From: Thauera terpenica 58Eu | GTDB lineage: Bacteria > Pseudomonadota > Gammaproteobacteria > Burkholderiales > Rhodocyclaceae | Assembly (NCBI RefSeq): GCF_000443165.1 | Contig: NZ_ATJV01000092.1 | Span: 105,820 to 169,819, forward strand | Direction: 5' to 3' | Length of the DNA stretch: 64,000 bases | Part shown: in pieces, positions 1-11,297 of the stretch | Position numbering within the stretch: the stretch's first letter is position 1 | Layout: the number at the start of each line of letters is the position of its first letter | Notes under the pieces: generated by a model | Seen by the model: the letters and a program-made list of their open reading frames with translations, nothing else | Told to the model about the DNA's origin: nothing | The model's database searches: none | Translations under genes and position numbers: made by a program

Positions 1-74
1 ATGGTGTGGACGATGCCGCGAATGCTGCCCAGGGTATTGTTCTGGCGTGACAGGTACTCAAGCGTTTGCGCCAT
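1..74 (-). CDS. atpG: N-ATPase gamma subunit, N-terminal fragment (cut by window edge)
   Basis: Only the first 24 codons are in the window. The frame opens at an ATG inside the end of atpA (15-17 base overlap) and reads [20 protein letters not shown], then IVHTM. This is the usual start of gamma: a short helix, an (L/I)xSIxxI-type segment and a T(M) before the coiled coil. Gamma is the central rotor shaft joining the F1 head to the c-ring. Last place in atpDCQRBEFAG is where it is expected in N-ATPase operons. The remainder lies to the left of base 1. Confidence 0.8.
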   Translation of the reverse strand, partial: MAQTLEYLSRQNNTLGSIRGIVHT

Positions 75-1674
75 CACCGCCCTCGTTTGCCTTTGCCTTG
101 CCATCGATGCGCGTGCGAGCGCTGGCCAATGCCTTGGTGGCGACCTCGGTGATCAGCACACGATCTTCCGCACGCAGGGACTGGTTTGCGGCGATGCGTT
201 CAGCGATCGACTCCAGTTCGGTGTGTGCGGCGACACGCACGACCGCGAGGGCGGCGACGACTTTCTGTTCGGCCAGGTCGTCAAACAGACCCGCCATCGC
301 GGCGACCAGCACCGCCAGCTGTTCCAGCGCCGGCATGGGGTCGCGCTCGGCCTGGCGCAGGGCGGCGCGCACTGCGGCGCCACGGCTCAGGCGCGCACGG
401 GTGACATCGTCAAGGCGCGTGCCAAAGCGCGCAAAGTCTTCCAGCTCTTCAAACTGCGACAGCGTGACGCGCAGGTTGGCGGCCACTTCACGCAGCGCGC
501 GATCCTGCGCCTTGCCACCGACGCGGGACACCGACAGGCCCAGGTCCACCGCCGGAAACTGGTTTCTGCGCACCAGGCGCGGCGACAGGTAGATCTGCCC
601 GTCGGTGATCGAAATCAGGTTGGTGGGGATATAGGCGGAGAGGTTTTCGGCCTGGGTTTCCACCACCGGCAGGGCGGTGATCGATCCGCCGCCCGCGTCC
701 GCGGTGAATTGCCCGGCGCGTTCGAGCAGGCGCGCATGCACATAGAAGATGTCGCCCGGGAAGGCCTCCCGCCCGGGTGGCCGGCGCAAGAGCAGGGACA
801 GTTCGCGGTAAGCGCGGGCGTGGTGGGTGAGGTCGTCAAACACGACCAGCACGTCCTGTCCCTGATTGGAGAAGTACTCGGCCATCGTCATCGCGGCATA
901 GGGGGCGATGTAGGCCAAGCCGGGCGGGTCTTCGTCACCGACTGTCATCACCAGGGTACGCGCCATCATGTCGCCCTTCTTGAGCGCGCCGATCACGCGC
1001 GATACGGCGTCGCCACGCTGTCCAATGGCGCAGTAGATGCAGGTGAGCCTGGAGCGTACCTGGTTGAGGATGGTATCGACCGCGAGCGAGGTCTTGCCGG
1101 TCTGGCGATCGCCGATGATGAGCTCACGCTGACCCAGGCCCACCGGCACCGCAGCATCGATGGCCTTGATGCCGGTGGCGAGCGGGCGGACGATGGGCGC
1201 GCGGCTGAGAATACCCGGTGCTTCGGCTTCGACGGGGTGTTCGGCCACCGCCGCGATCGGGCCCAGTCCATCCAGGGGGCGGCCCATGGCATCGATGACA
1301 CGGCCCAGCAGTGCGGGGCCGACGGGCACGCTGACCACCTTGCGCGTGCGGCGCACGTCCTCGCCCAGGGTGATGAGCTCGGACGGCCCCAGCAGGATGA
1401 CGCCGAGCCGCTCCGGCGCCAGATCGAGCACGATGCCTTGCACACCGCACTCGAACTCCAGCAATTCGTCCGCCAGCGCGCGCGCCAGGCCGGAGACCAC
1501 GGCCACACCATCGCCGACTTCGGTGACTTTGCCGATCTCGGTGAGCAGGGGCGTGGGGGAGGGAGTGGCCAGCAGCTCCGCAACCCAGCCCTTGAAGGCG
1601 TCCTCAAGGGCCTCGTGCGGCAAGGGCTCGTGTGGCAAGGATTGGGGTGGCAGGCTGTGAGCGGTATCCGTCAT
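58..1674 (-). CDS. atpA: N-ATPase F1 subunit alpha
   Basis: About 538 residues, alpha subunit of the F1 catalytic head (non-catalytic nucleotide sites). The P-loop GDRQTGKTS lies near residue 190, and the alpha pattern AIGQRGDAV and the crown/beta-barrel motif [10 protein letters not shown] are visible. I take the ATG at 1674 (MTDTAHS), 7 bases past the atpF stop. An ATG at 1734 would add 20 residues inside atpF and has no family support. The N-terminus is rich in Pro, Leu and His and is not conserved-looking. It is the eighth gene of the operon and the atpG start lies within its 3' end. Divergence from housekeeping alpha subunits and the operon order mark it as N-type. Confidence 0.95.
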   Translation of the reverse strand: MTDTAHSLPPQSLPHEPLPHEALEDAFKGWVAELLATPSPTPLLTEIGKVTEVGDGVAVVSGLARALADELLEFECGVQGIVLDLAPERLGVILLGPSELITLGEDVRRTRKVVSVPVGPALLGRVIDAMGRPLDGLGPIAAVAEHPVEAEAPGILSRAPIVRPLATGIKAIDAAVPVGLGQRELIIGDRQTGKTSLAVDTILNQVRSRLTCIYCAIGQRGDAVSRVIGALKKGDMMARTLVMTVGDEDPPGLAYIAPYAAMTMAEYFSNQGQDVLVVFDDLTHHARAYRELSLLLRRPPGREAFPGDIFYVHARLLERAGQFTADAGGGSITALPVVETQAENLSAYIPTNLISITDGQIYLSPRLVRRNQFPAVDLGLSVSRVGGKAQDRALREVAANLRVTLSQFEELEDFARFGTRLDDVTRARLSRGAAVRAALRQAERDPMPALEQLAVLVAAMAGLFDDLAEQKVVAALAVVRVAAHTELESIAERIAANQSLRAEDRVLITEVATKALASARTRIDGKAKANEGGDGANA

Positions 1675-1681
1675 GGCGTGT

Positions 1682-2452
1682 TTATCCACCACTGCTTCGC
1701 ATCCGACCCGAGGCGCCTGCCCCCAGGCGGTCATTCAGGAGCGCGTCGAATTCATCGGTGTAGCTGTCGACGGTCCACGCCACCTGGGCGCCGCCGATGC
1801 GCAGGATGAGGCCGGGAGCCTGCTGTGGATTGGTTTCGAAGCGCAGGGCGGTATGCGGCAGTAGTTTCTTGATGTCCGCCTGGAGCTGGGCCTGGGCGGC
1901 TTCAGGCAGCGCATCACGGGTGCTGGCAAGCGCCTCGGTGCTGTCGCCGGCCGCCTGGGACAGCTCGTCGGCAATGGCGTGCAGGCGGGTGCCCACATTG
2001 CGCACGATGGCCGCTTCCAGTGTTTCGTCGGCCAGCTCGCGCAGCGCCTTGCGCGTCAGCTCGAGCAGGGTTTCCGCTGCGGCTCTTTGCAGCTGCGCGG
2101 TGAACTGCTCGCGTTCGCGCTGCAGATGCTTGTGCCAGTCCTGCTGCTCTTGTTCCAGTTTGGCGCGCGCCGCGGCGAGCAGGGCGTCGCGTTGGGTTTC
2201 TGACGCCTGCAGTGCCTTGTCGACCAGGGTGTCGCGGTCGGCGTGCAGCTGCGCCTGCTGCGCGCGGTATTGGGCTGCGGCCGCTTCCGCTTTCTGCTGC
2301 GCCTTGCCGGCCTCGGCCATCGACCGGGCAATTTCGGCCTCGCGCGCGTCGATGCCATCGAGGATGGGGCGATAGAGAAAGCGTTTCAGCAACCACACGA
2401 GCACCAGAAAGTTGGCGATCTGGGCGATGACGGTAATCCAGTCAATGGACAT
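1682..2452 (-). CDS. atpF: N-ATPase Fo subunit b with delta-like C-terminal extension
   Basis: 256 residues, far longer than ordinary b (about 156). One N-terminal membrane helix (residues about 5-25) is followed by a long Ala/Gln/Glu-rich coiled coil (about 30-150), the peripheral stalk. The last 100 residues look like the C-terminal half of delta/OSCP: a TALRFETNP strand, then [18 protein letters not shown]. No separate atpH (delta) gene exists in the operon, so this tail probably supplies the link to the top of F1. That is inference, but it agrees with what is known of N-ATPases. A gap of 49 bases separates it from atpE, the largest internal gap of the operon. Confidence 0.92.
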   Translation of the reverse strand: MSIDWITVIAQIANFLVLVWLLKRFLYRPILDGIDAREAEIARSMAEAGKAQQKAEAAAAQYRAQQAQLHADRDTLVDKALQASETQRDALLAAARAKLEQEQQDWHKHLQREREQFTAQLQRAAAETLLELTRKALRELADETLEAAIVRNVGTRLHAIADELSQAAGDSTEALASTRDALPEAAQAQLQADIKKLLPHTALRFETNPQQAPGLILRIGGAQVAWTVDSYTDEFDALLNDRLGAGASGRMRSSGG

Positions 2453-2501
2453 GGGCAGTACTGTTTCCTTGATCGACGGTCACGACATGGGGGCGGATGA
2501 A

Positions 2502-2786
2502 TCAGCTGCCGACAAGGGCTGCCGCCTTGACGGTGTCCCAGAATGGATTGGCAAAGATGAGAATCATCGCCACCACGAAACAATAGATCGCGGTCGATTC
2601 GATCATCGCCAGGCTGACAAACAGGGTCCGTGACAAGGTGGGGGCGGCATCCGGTTGCTGGGCGATCGCGCTGATGGCGGCGGCGGCTGCGCGCCCTTCA
2701 CCCAGCGCCGGCCCGAGGGCGCCGAATGACACGGTGAGGCCTGCGGTGAAGATGGAAACGGCCGCAATGAGTGCGAGATCTGTCAT
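2502..2786 (-). CDS. atpE: N-ATPase Fo subunit c (rotor ring)
   Basis: 94 residues, a two-helix hairpin. Helix 1 carries a Gly-rich stretch, GALGPALGEGR, with Glu30. The polar loop has QQPD. Helix 2 carries the ion-binding carboxylate Glu63 inside IESTAIY (Ser64, Thr65, Tyr68). This E-S-T-x-x-Y pattern matches sodium-binding c subunits such as that of Ilyobacter, where position 30 is Gln. Here it is a second carboxylate, the feature described for N-ATPase rings. The ATG overlaps the atpB stop by 4 bases (ATGA). Whether Na+ or H+ is carried cannot be decided from sequence. Confidence 0.95.
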   Translation of the reverse strand: MTDLALIAAVSIFTAGLTVSFGALGPALGEGRAAAAAISAIAQQPDAAPTLSRTLFVSLAMIESTAIYCFVVAMILIFANPFWDTVKAAALVGS

Positions 2787-3478
2787 GACTTATCCTCTTT
2801 ATTGACGCTGGCTTGTGGGTCTGCGGTCGCGGACGAAATATAAACGGTGGCCAGGATGGCAAAAATGTAGGCCTGGATCAGGCCGGTCAATAGCCCCAGC
2901 ATATCCATCAGCACCGGGAAAAAGAACGGCGCCACCCCGAGCAGGATGGCTGCGATCACGCCGCCGCTCATCACGTTGCCGTAGAGGCGGATGGCGAGCG
3001 AGATGCCGCGCGAGAACTCGCCGATGATGTTGAAGGGCAGCATCACGATCGAAGGTTCGATATAAGCCTTCAGATAGCGCCCCAGGCCCTTGCTGGAAAT
3101 GCCGAACAAGGGCACTGCCACCAGCACCGACAAGGCGAGCGCCACCGTGGTGGAAAGCGAGGAGGTCGGCGGCATGAAGCCGGGGATCACCAGCATCAGG
3201 TTGGACAGCGCAATGAACAGAAACAGCGTGCCGGCAAAATACATGACGTGGCGCGCCGACTTCTGCGTGATCTCTTCAATCTGGCCCTGAATGGTCTTGA
3301 CGATCACTTCGAGTGCGGTGCGCCAGCGATCGGGTGGAACGTCGGCGCGCAGATTGCGCGTGACCACCATGGAGACCCCCACCAGCAGCGCCATCACGAT
3401 CCAGGTGTTGACGATGGTGGAATTGAACTTCAGGCCCCAGGCGGAAAAGACGATGACTTCATCGGGTGTCATCTGCAT
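2783..3478 (-). CDS. atpB: N-ATPase Fo subunit a
   Basis: 231 residues, five to six membrane helices, stator channel for the transported ion. The essential arginine is in LAIRLYGNVMSG (penultimate-helix motif). The start is the ATG at 3478, six bases behind a strong AGGAGGTG ribosome site that lies inside the end of atpR. The atpR stop and this ATG overlap as TGATG. A GTG three bases upstream is possible but too close to the Shine-Dalgarno. Its 3' end overlaps atpE by 4 bases. Confidence 0.95.
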   Translation of the reverse strand: MQMTPDEVIVFSAWGLKFNSTIVNTWIVMALLVGVSMVVTRNLRADVPPDRWRTALEVIVKTIQGQIEEITQKSARHVMYFAGTLFLFIALSNLMLVIPGFMPPTSSLSTTVALALSVLVAVPLFGISSKGLGRYLKAYIEPSIVMLPFNIIGEFSRGISLAIRLYGNVMSGGVIAAILLGVAPFFFPVLMDMLGLLTGLIQAYIFAILATVYISSATADPQASVNKEDKS

Positions 3479-3798
3479 CACGCACCTCCTTGCTCAGGCG
3501 CGGCCGAGGAGCCGGGGTTCGGCACCCTGCGGGCGCGCGCAACGGCGAGCACGCGGACGAGGAAAAAAGCCAGCGCGTAGCCGGCCAGCGGCCAGGCCTT
3601 GCTGGCCGCTGCACTCACCCAGTAGCCGACCCCCAGCAGCGCCGCAATCCGCAGCGCGGCGCTGAGCAAAAGCAGCATGGTCGGCTGCCTTGAGCGCAGC
3701 GCCAGGCGCATGCCCCAGGCCAGGCCAGCAAAAAACAAGACGCTGACGGGCAAACCCCACACAAACCCCCGCAGCAGCGCATCCCAGTCCATCGACAT
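3478..3798 (-). CDS. atpR: N-ATPase accessory membrane protein AtpR
   Basis: 106 residues with three predicted hydrophobic helices (about 12-32, 40-60, 65-90) and a basic tail. Two short membrane proteins between epsilon and subunit a are the hallmark of N-ATPase operons (AtpQ and AtpR). AtpR is thought to help assembly of the a/c ring. The name rests on position, size and topology more than on motif. The ATG at 3798 overlaps the atpQ stop as TGATG. Confidence 0.8.
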   Translation of the reverse strand: MSMDWDALLRGFVWGLPVSVLFFAGLAWGMRLALRSRQPTMLLLLSAALRIAALLGVGYWVSAAASKAWPLAGYALAFFLVRVLAVARARRVPNPGSSAAPEQGGA

Positions 3799-4138
3799 CA
3801 AGGTTCATCTCCTTTGTGCGCTGCTTCGTGTTCTCGCGCATCCCGATCGGCGCGCTCGCGATCCTCGATTTCCTTGCTCACCCAGCTCCACGCGATCATG
3901 CCGCCGATGGCGGCGCCGCCCAGGATGAGGGCAATCGGCCAGGAAAAGTCCTGTGGTGCAACGCGATTCAGCCATAGGCCCAGAAACGCACCGCCTACCG
4001 TGGGCACGGCGATCGACCAGCCGATCATGCCAAACGCACCCAGTCCGCGCAGGGGGCTGGCGCCCGGGCCACGGCGGGCGCGCTGCATGCGCTCGGCGGT
4101 GTGGCGGATGTGTTCGGCCGAGCGGTCCTTTCTCGCGT

Positions 4139-4142
<4 letters not shown>
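3798..4142 (-). CDS. atpQ: N-ATPase accessory protein AtpQ (AtpI-like)
   Basis: 114 residues: a basic N-terminus, two membrane helices (about 36-58 and 65-88, rich in Gly, as in AtpI/'gene 1' proteins), and a charged C-terminus of Glu, Arg and Asp. AtpI-family proteins assist c-ring assembly. The ATG overlaps the atpC stop by 4 bases (ATGA). Assigned as AtpQ from its place directly after epsilon and from the AtpI-like helix pair. Confidence 0.82.
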
Positions 4143-6066
<1,924 letters not shown>

Positions 6067-6253
6067 TCACATCGGTGACTGCGTGAGCAAGGCTGTGCAA
6101 GCCCATTTGAAACACCAGCGTTTCATGCCGACCATCATAACATCCGCAGAAATCCGCTCTGTCCGGCGGCGCTCACAACGCGCTGAGGCTGCGCCTGAAT
6201 GCGCTCTTGCCTTGTCGAGGGCGTACTGCTCAAACCTTGCGGCCTGCCTGGTC

Positions 6254-7100
6254 TCAGCCGAAGCGGTAGCCCGACAGTGAAATCCCCATGCAGCGCTCGG
6301 CGTATACACGCTGGCCTGCGTCGTCCGCGGCGGCGCCGGCGACCACCATCAGCGGCAGCAGATGCTCTTCGGCATTAGGGGGATGGCACAGGCGTGCGCC
6401 CGGTGCGCTTTCCCAGTCGGACAGCGCGGTATTGCGGGCCGCTGGCGGGGATTGCACGGTCGTATTCAGCCAGGCGTCGAATGCCTCCGCGACCGGAACG
6501 AAGCGTGCATCGCTTTGCGCGCGCATGTTGTGAAAGCTCATGCCACTGCCCACGATCAGGACGCCTTCGTCGCGCAGTGGCGCCAGGGCAGCGCCGGCCG
6601 CCAGGTGAGCCTTGGGCTCGGGGTTGTGGCGCAGCGACAGCTGCACCACCGGTATGTCTGCCGCGGGGAACATCAACATCAGTGGGATGAAGGTGCCATG
6701 GTCGAAGCCGCGTTCGACGTCTTTCGTGCTGGGCAGGCCGGCGTCGTGCAGGAGCCCGGCGATGCGCTGCGCCAGGGCCGGATCGCCGGGTGCGTCGTAG
6801 CGCAAGGTGTAGGTGTGCGGCGGAAAGCCGTGATAGTCATACAGCATGGCCGGTTGCCGACTGCTGCCGACTGCTGCCGACGGTGAAGGCGGGCGCCTGC
6901 CAGTGCGCCGTCACCACCACGATGGCGCGCGGGCGCTGCGGCAGCATGCTCGGGATGGCGCGCAGGAAGTTGCCCATCGAGTCCCACACCCCGGGTGGAT
7001 CCCAATCCATGAAGAAGCACGGCCCCGCACCGTGCGGAACGAAGAAGCTTGGCATGCGCCGGGCGTTATGCCTGGAGGCGGGTGTGATCGTGTCGGACAT
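6254..7100 (-). pseudogene. LigB/DODA-type extradiol dioxygenase (YgiD family), frameshifted by a 10-bp duplication
   Basis: Two frames together make one complete 4,5-DOPA-dioxygenase/YgiD-like protein. The 5' part starts at ATG 7100 (MSDTITP) and has metal-ligand contexts FVPHGAGPC and VVVTAHW. The 3' part (from about 6865 to 6254) carries MLYDYHGFPPHTY, GFDHGTF and VGSGMSFHNM. They are split by a tandem repeat of TGCTGCCGAC at 6855-6881. Removing one 10-base unit joins TVGSSRQ to PAMLYDYHGF exactly as in the family. As sequenced, the 5' frame stops at 6837. An internal ATG at 6847 could give a C-terminal piece without the first two ligand histidines. Family members open catecholic rings; E. 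coli YgiD acts on L-DOPA. The native substrate here is unknown. Confidence 0.85.
6855..6881. repeat. 10-bp tandem repeat (about 2.7 copies) causing the frameshift
   Basis: TGCCGACTGC repeats with period 10 over 27 bases inside the dioxygenase gene. Because 10 is not a multiple of 3, one copy more or less toggles the frame. With one copy fewer the protein is full length. Confidence 0.9.
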
Positions 7101-7304
7101 GGCGTTCTCGCTGTCGTGGCAAAGGCGAATACTGTGAAATATAGAGCTCATCGGCGAGGCTGCCACCCTGGTATGTAGGGTGTTGTGTCGGCCGCGACTC
7201 AAGGCTCGGTTTCCTTCAATCGCTCCGGCTCAGGCATCATGTCGCCCCTGATTGCTTCGCCCCTGAGCACATCCCTGATCAACTCACTGGCAACAAGGCC
7301 ACGC

Positions 7305-7793
7305 ATGTACCCCATTCACGATACCGACGCCCAGTTGCTGCTGGCTACCCTGATCGCTGCCAAAAGGCGGCCGGCCACGCTGCAGGAGATCGTGGCCGCA
7401 GCCGAGTTCATCGGCTGCCCGGTCACCGCGCCCAAGGCCTGGGAGACCGCTTTCGAGCGCTTGTCCACCCATGGCCTGCTGGTGGCCGAAGGCGAGGGCT
7501 TTGCGCTCACGCCGGCCGCACAGGCGATGGTCACCGGTTTGCCAAAAAAGGCGGAGACTGATGAGCGCGTGTTTCTGGTGCGCGAGAAGCTGACGCTGCA
7601 CAAGCCGGCGGCCACCGTCGCTGCAGTCGCGATGACGGCCGAGCAGCTCGATGTGGCGCTGACAGCCCATGGTGCCCTGGCTCAACAAGGCGGCAAGAAC
7701 CTGCTCATGCCCAAGCCCAAGCGTGAAGAGGACAACTACCCGCGCGGTCCGCAGTCGCGGCGGCCGTTCGGTAACCCCCGGCGTTATTCGTGA
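7305..7793 (+). CDS. conserved hypothetical protein, winged-helix-like N-terminus
   Basis: 162 residues from ATG 7305 (MYPIHDTDAQ). Upstream in-frame codons give a low-complexity Ser/Leu stretch that is unlikely to be coding. The first 80 residues read like a helix-turn-helix or winged-helix fold: LLATLIAAKRRPATLQEIV, then a second helix and HGLLVAEGEGFALTP as a possible wing. The tail is rich in Pro, Arg and Lys. No enzyme motif seen. It is divergent from the dioxygenase gene and followed by another unknown gene on the same strand. Function not recognised. Confidence 0.7.
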   Translation: MYPIHDTDAQLLLATLIAAKRRPATLQEIVAAAEFIGCPVTAPKAWETAFERLSTHGLLVAEGEGFALTPAAQAMVTGLPKKAETDERVFLVREKLTLHKPAATVAAVAMTAEQLDVALTAHGALAQQGGKNLLMPKPKREEDNYPRGPQSRRPFGNPRRYS

Positions 7794-7824
7794 TCAGCGA
7801 AAGCGTGCACGAGAACGCAGGTTG

Positions 7825-8238
7825 ATGATGTCTTCCCCCGCGCCCCCACCCCCTGCCGATGGTCGCGGACCGCGCGCGGCGCTGGTGTTTGCGCTCACCG
7901 CCGAGCGCCTGTCGATCTGGTACGAACACGGCCAGTGGCCGACCGAAGCCCAGGGCGCCAGTCTGGCGGCGGACTGGCTGTCGCGCACCAAGCGCAGCCT
8001 GCCTTTGGCCCAGCGCCGCCACCTGTCTGATCTCAGCGACCAGCTCGCCCGCCAGATCGCCGGCTCACTGTCGCGCGAGGCCGGACTTTACACAACGCAC
8101 GAAATGATGGAAGCGCTCGATCCGAAGCATGAATCGGAGCTGACCCAGTCGCTGATGGCCGAATGCGAGCGCTTGCTCGATGCCGAGTCTGCTGCTGACG
8201 CCAGCCCCGACGCCGACGTCGCTCAGCCCGCGCGGTAG
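7825..8238 (+). CDS. hypothetical protein
   Basis: 137 residues. ATG at 7825 (or 7828) follows an AGG-containing site; a frame from 7669 would overlap the preceding gene and is not credible. The protein has a Pro-rich N-terminus, an amphipathic helical middle (LSIWYEHGQWPTEAQ, two Leu-rich helices) and an acidic Ala/Asp tail. No recognised domain. The last 16 bases overlap the convergent oxidoreductase gene. It may be co-transcribed with the gene before it (31-base gap). Confidence 0.55.
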   Translation: MMSSPAPPPPADGRGPRAALVFALTAERLSIWYEHGQWPTEAQGASLAADWLSRTKRSLPLAQRRHLSDLSDQLARQIAGSLSREAGLYTTHEMMEALDPKHESELTQSLMAECERLLDAESAADASPDADVAQPAR

Positions 8239-9320
8239 CGCTCCAGCCAGTGCGCATAGGGTGCGGGCAGCACCCAGGTCGGGCGCTCGACGTTCAGCGC
8301 GCGTGCGGCCTGCAGCGGCCAGTGCGGGTTGGCGAGGTGGGCGCGGCCGATCATGACGAGATCGAGCTGGCCGTTGGCGACCGTGCTGTCGGCGAGCTGG
8401 GGCGTGTCGATCCCCCATGCCGCGGCCACCGGCAGGCCCGCTTCCTGGCGCACGCGGGCGGCGATCGGCGCGAGAAAGGCCGGTGCCCAGGGCACCTTGG
8501 CCTGCAGCGTGGAGAAGCCGACGCTGACGCTCAGCAGGTCCAGCCCGCCGCGCTTGAAATTGCGCGTGAGTTCGATCGATTCGGCCAGTGTCTCTTCGTC
8601 TCGACCGTCGTATTCGATGACGCCGAAACGGGCGGTGAGCGGAAGGTGTTCCGGCCACACTTCGCGCACGGCAGCGAGCGTCTCGAGCAGGAAGCGGCTG
8701 CGATTGTCAAAACTGCCGCCGTAGGCGTCGTCGCGCTGGTTGGCGTGCACCGAGAAGAAGCTCTGGCCCAGATAGCCGTGAGCGAAGTGCAGCTCCAGCC
8801 ACTCGAAACCGGCGTCGCGCGCACGCTTGGCGGCGGCGACAAAGTCGGCGCGAACGCGGGCGATGTCCTCGAGCGTCATGGCCTTGGGGACTTGCGGCAG
8901 GTTGGCGCCGAACGCGAGCGCCGAAGGCGCGATCGTGGCCCAGCCGCGCGCATCACTTTCGGCGATGTGGTCGTCGCCTTCCCATGGACGGTTGGCGCTG
9001 GCCTTGCGTCCGGCGTGGGCGAGCTGGATGCCGGGCACGGCACCCGCGGCCTTGATGGCTGCGGCGATGGGGGCGAGGGCCTCGGCCTGAGTGTCGTTCC
9101 ACAGCCCGGTGCAGCCCGGGGTGATACGGCCTTCGGGCGAGACCGCGGTGGCTTCGACGATGAGCAGGCCGGCGCCGCCGCGCGCCAGCGCAGGGTAGTG
9201 CACCTGGTGCCAGTCATTGACCATGCCGTCGATGGCCATGTATTGGCACATGGGCGGGACGGCGATGCGGTTGCGAAGGCTGAGGTCCTTGAGTTTGAAG
9301 GGCTGGAAAAGCGCAGACAT
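8223..9320 (-). CDS. NADH:flavin oxidoreductase, old yellow enzyme of the XenA/YqjM class
   Basis: 365 residues, FMN-dependent TIM barrel that reduces activated C=C bonds, quinones, maleimides or nitro compounds with NAD(P)H. The N-terminal PPMCQYM carries the redox-tuning Cys of the thermophilic-like/XenA class. LAHAGRK contains the substrate-binding His region, HFAHGYLGQSF and RFGVIEYDGRDE are barrel strands, and the C-terminal MIGRAHLANPHW binds phosphate. The start is ATG 9320 (MSALFQPF); earlier codons give a repetitive His/Pro stretch. It lies 82 bases after the YqhD-like gene on the same strand and is probably co-transcribed with it under NemR-type control. Confidence 0.93.
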   Translation of the reverse strand: MSALFQPFKLKDLSLRNRIAVPPMCQYMAIDGMVNDWHQVHYPALARGGAGLLIVEATAVSPEGRITPGCTGLWNDTQAEALAPIAAAIKAAGAVPGIQLAHAGRKASANRPWEGDDHIAESDARGWATIAPSALAFGANLPQVPKAMTLEDIARVRADFVAAAKRARDAGFEWLELHFAHGYLGQSFFSVHANQRDDAYGGSFDNRSRFLLETLAAVREVWPEHLPLTARFGVIEYDGRDEETLAESIELTRNFKRGGLDLLSVSVGFSTLQAKVPWAPAFLAPIAARVRQEAGLPVAAAWGIDTPQLADSTVANGQLDLVMIGRAHLANPHWPLQAARALNVERPTWVLPAPYAHWLERYRAG

Positions 9321-9402
9321 GTTTGGATTCCCTGTTCGTGTTGGTGCCGGGTCGTGTCGGTGAGTCGGATGGCCGGATGCGGGGGCGTGCGTGCAGGCAG
9401 GC

Positions 9403-10560
9403 TTACAGGCAGGCTTCAAGGATGCGACGGCTGGTGGCGAGATCGATGTCGCGATGCTCGCCGAGTCGGGTCCTGCCGTGGGCTTCGAGCTGGGCGACGA
9501 TGCGGTCTACCGCCTCGGCGCCGATGCCATAGCCGGAGAAGCTGGTCTTGACGCCGAGGGACTCGAAGAAGGCGCGTGTTTGGGCGATGGCCGCATCGAT
9601 GCGTTCGTCCTCGCTGCCGCTGTGCAGCTTCCACACGCGCGCTGCAAATTGCAACAACTTGGCGCGCTTGGCGTCACGGCGCAGGTGGAGCAGCTGGGGC
9701 AGCACGATGGCCAGGGTCTGTGCGTGGTCCAGCCCGTACAGCACGGTGATCTCATGGCCGATCATGTGGGTGGCCCAGTCCTGCGGCACGCCGGCGCCGA
9801 TCAGGCCGTTGAGTGCCTGGGTCGCGCTCCACATCAGGTTGGCACGCACGTCGTAGTCTTCGGGCGTGGCCAGTGCCTGGGGCCCGACTTCGATCAGGGT
9901 CTGCAGCAGGCTTTCGGCGTAGCGATCCTGCACCGGGGCGTTGACCGGGTAGGTGAGGTATTGCTCGATCACGTGCACGAAGGCATCGACCGCGCCGTTG
10001 GCGATCTGGCGTGGGGGCAGGGTGAAGGTCTTGACCGGGTCGAGCACCGAGAACTGCGGGAACACCAGCGGGCTGGCGAAGCTGAGCTTGGCCTGCAGCG
10101 ACTTGCGGGTGACCACCGCCAGACAGTTCATCTCCGAGCCGGTGGCGGGCAGCGTCAGCACGCAGCCCATCGGCAGCGCCTGGCTGACATGCTTGCCGCT
10201 GGTCTCGAGGATGTCCCAGGGCTCACCCGCGTAATTGACCGCGGCGGCGACGAACTTGGTGCCGTCAATCACCGAGCCCCCGCCCACGGCGAGCAGGAAG
10301 TCGAGCTTTTCGCGGCGCACTTGTTCGACCGCGCCCATCAGGGTCTCGTAGGATGGATTGGGTTCGATGCCGCCGAAGCGTTGCAGGGTGCGCGCACCCA
10401 GCGCGGCCTCGACTTCGGCCAGTGTGCCATTGCGCTCGGCGCTGCCGCCGCCGTAAAGGATCAGGACACGCGCATTGGCCGGAACGAGTTTGTCAATGCG
10501 GGCGATGCTGTCCTTGCCGAAGACGATGCGGGTGGGGTTGTAGTAGTCGAAATTCAACAT
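9403..10560 (-). CDS. yqhD: iron-type alcohol dehydrogenase, YqhD/BDH family aldehyde reductase
   Basis: 385 residues. Group III alcohol dehydrogenase; YqhD-like members use NADPH to reduce short, toxic aldehydes. Cofactor motifs GGGS (about residue 40) and VGGGSVIDGTKF are present. Metal ligands are visible as NGAVDAFVHVIEQY (Asp and His) and MIGHEITVLYGLDHAQT (two His). The N-terminus MLNFDYYNPTRIVFG is typical of YqhD. The operator-like site and hairpin lie 46-91 bases upstream. The gene order yqhD, old yellow enzyme, with a NemR-like gene upstream, points to defence against reactive electrophiles. Confidence 0.92.
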   Translation of the reverse strand: MLNFDYYNPTRIVFGKDSIARIDKLVPANARVLILYGGGSAERNGTLAEVEAALGARTLQRFGGIEPNPSYETLMGAVEQVRREKLDFLLAVGGGSVIDGTKFVAAAVNYAGEPWDILETSGKHVSQALPMGCVLTLPATGSEMNCLAVVTRKSLQAKLSFASPLVFPQFSVLDPVKTFTLPPRQIANGAVDAFVHVIEQYLTYPVNAPVQDRYAESLLQTLIEVGPQALATPEDYDVRANLMWSATQALNGLIGAGVPQDWATHMIGHEITVLYGLDHAQTLAIVLPQLLHLRRDAKRAKLLQFAARVWKLHSGSEDERIDAAIAQTRAFFESLGVKTSFSGYGIGAEAVDRIVAQLEAHGRTRLGEHRDIDLATSRRILEACL

Positions 10561-10605
10561 GTCGTTTCCTGTGTTGATGTTGTTGTGTCGGATGTGGGGG
10601 GCGAG

Positions 10606-10632
10606 GCTTGAGACCGGATGTTCATCTCAAGC
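10606..10632. repeat. perfect 8-bp inverted repeat in the yqhD leader
   Basis: GCTTGAGA and TCTCAAGC are separated by 11 bases, 46 bases upstream of the yqhD start and 3 bases from the NemR-like site. It could be a second regulator site or an mRNA hairpin. Confidence 0.6.
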
Positions 10633-10635
10633 TAT

Positions 10636-10651
10636 TGGACTGGTCGGCTAG
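10636..10651. promoter_or_regulatory. NemR-like operator upstream of yqhD
   Basis: TGGACTGGTCGGCTAG matches 13 of 16 bases of the palindrome in front of the NemR-like gene (11313-11328). It lies 76 bases upstream of yqhD, where a repressor could block transcription of yqhD and the old yellow enzyme. Confidence 0.6.
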
Positions 10652-10654
10652 TTA

Positions 10655-10685
10655 GTGGGCAAAAATGAATCGTGGGCAAAAATGA
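10655..10685. repeat. 17-bp-spaced direct repeat
   Basis: GTGGGCAAAAATGA occurs at 10655-10668 and again at 10672-10685, ending at the nemR-like stop codon. Purpose unknown; it looks like a recent small duplication. Confidence 0.7.
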
Positions 10686-11291
<606 letters not shown>

Positions 11292-11297
11292 GGCGCT

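Noticed and set aside
1..1809. 602-codon plus-strand open frame across the atpA region
   Set aside because: Antisense to a clear alpha subunit; the translation is low-complexity His/Gly/Arg typical of GC-rich shadow frames.
2783..3481. GTG starts three bases upstream for atpB and a TTG for atpR
   Set aside because: The ATGs at 3478 and 3798 fit the ribosome site and TGATG overlaps better.
8250..10611. Two long plus-strand frames (433 and 406 codons) over the old yellow enzyme and yqhD genes
   Set aside because: They are exact antisense of well-conserved enzymes and have no recognisable motif.
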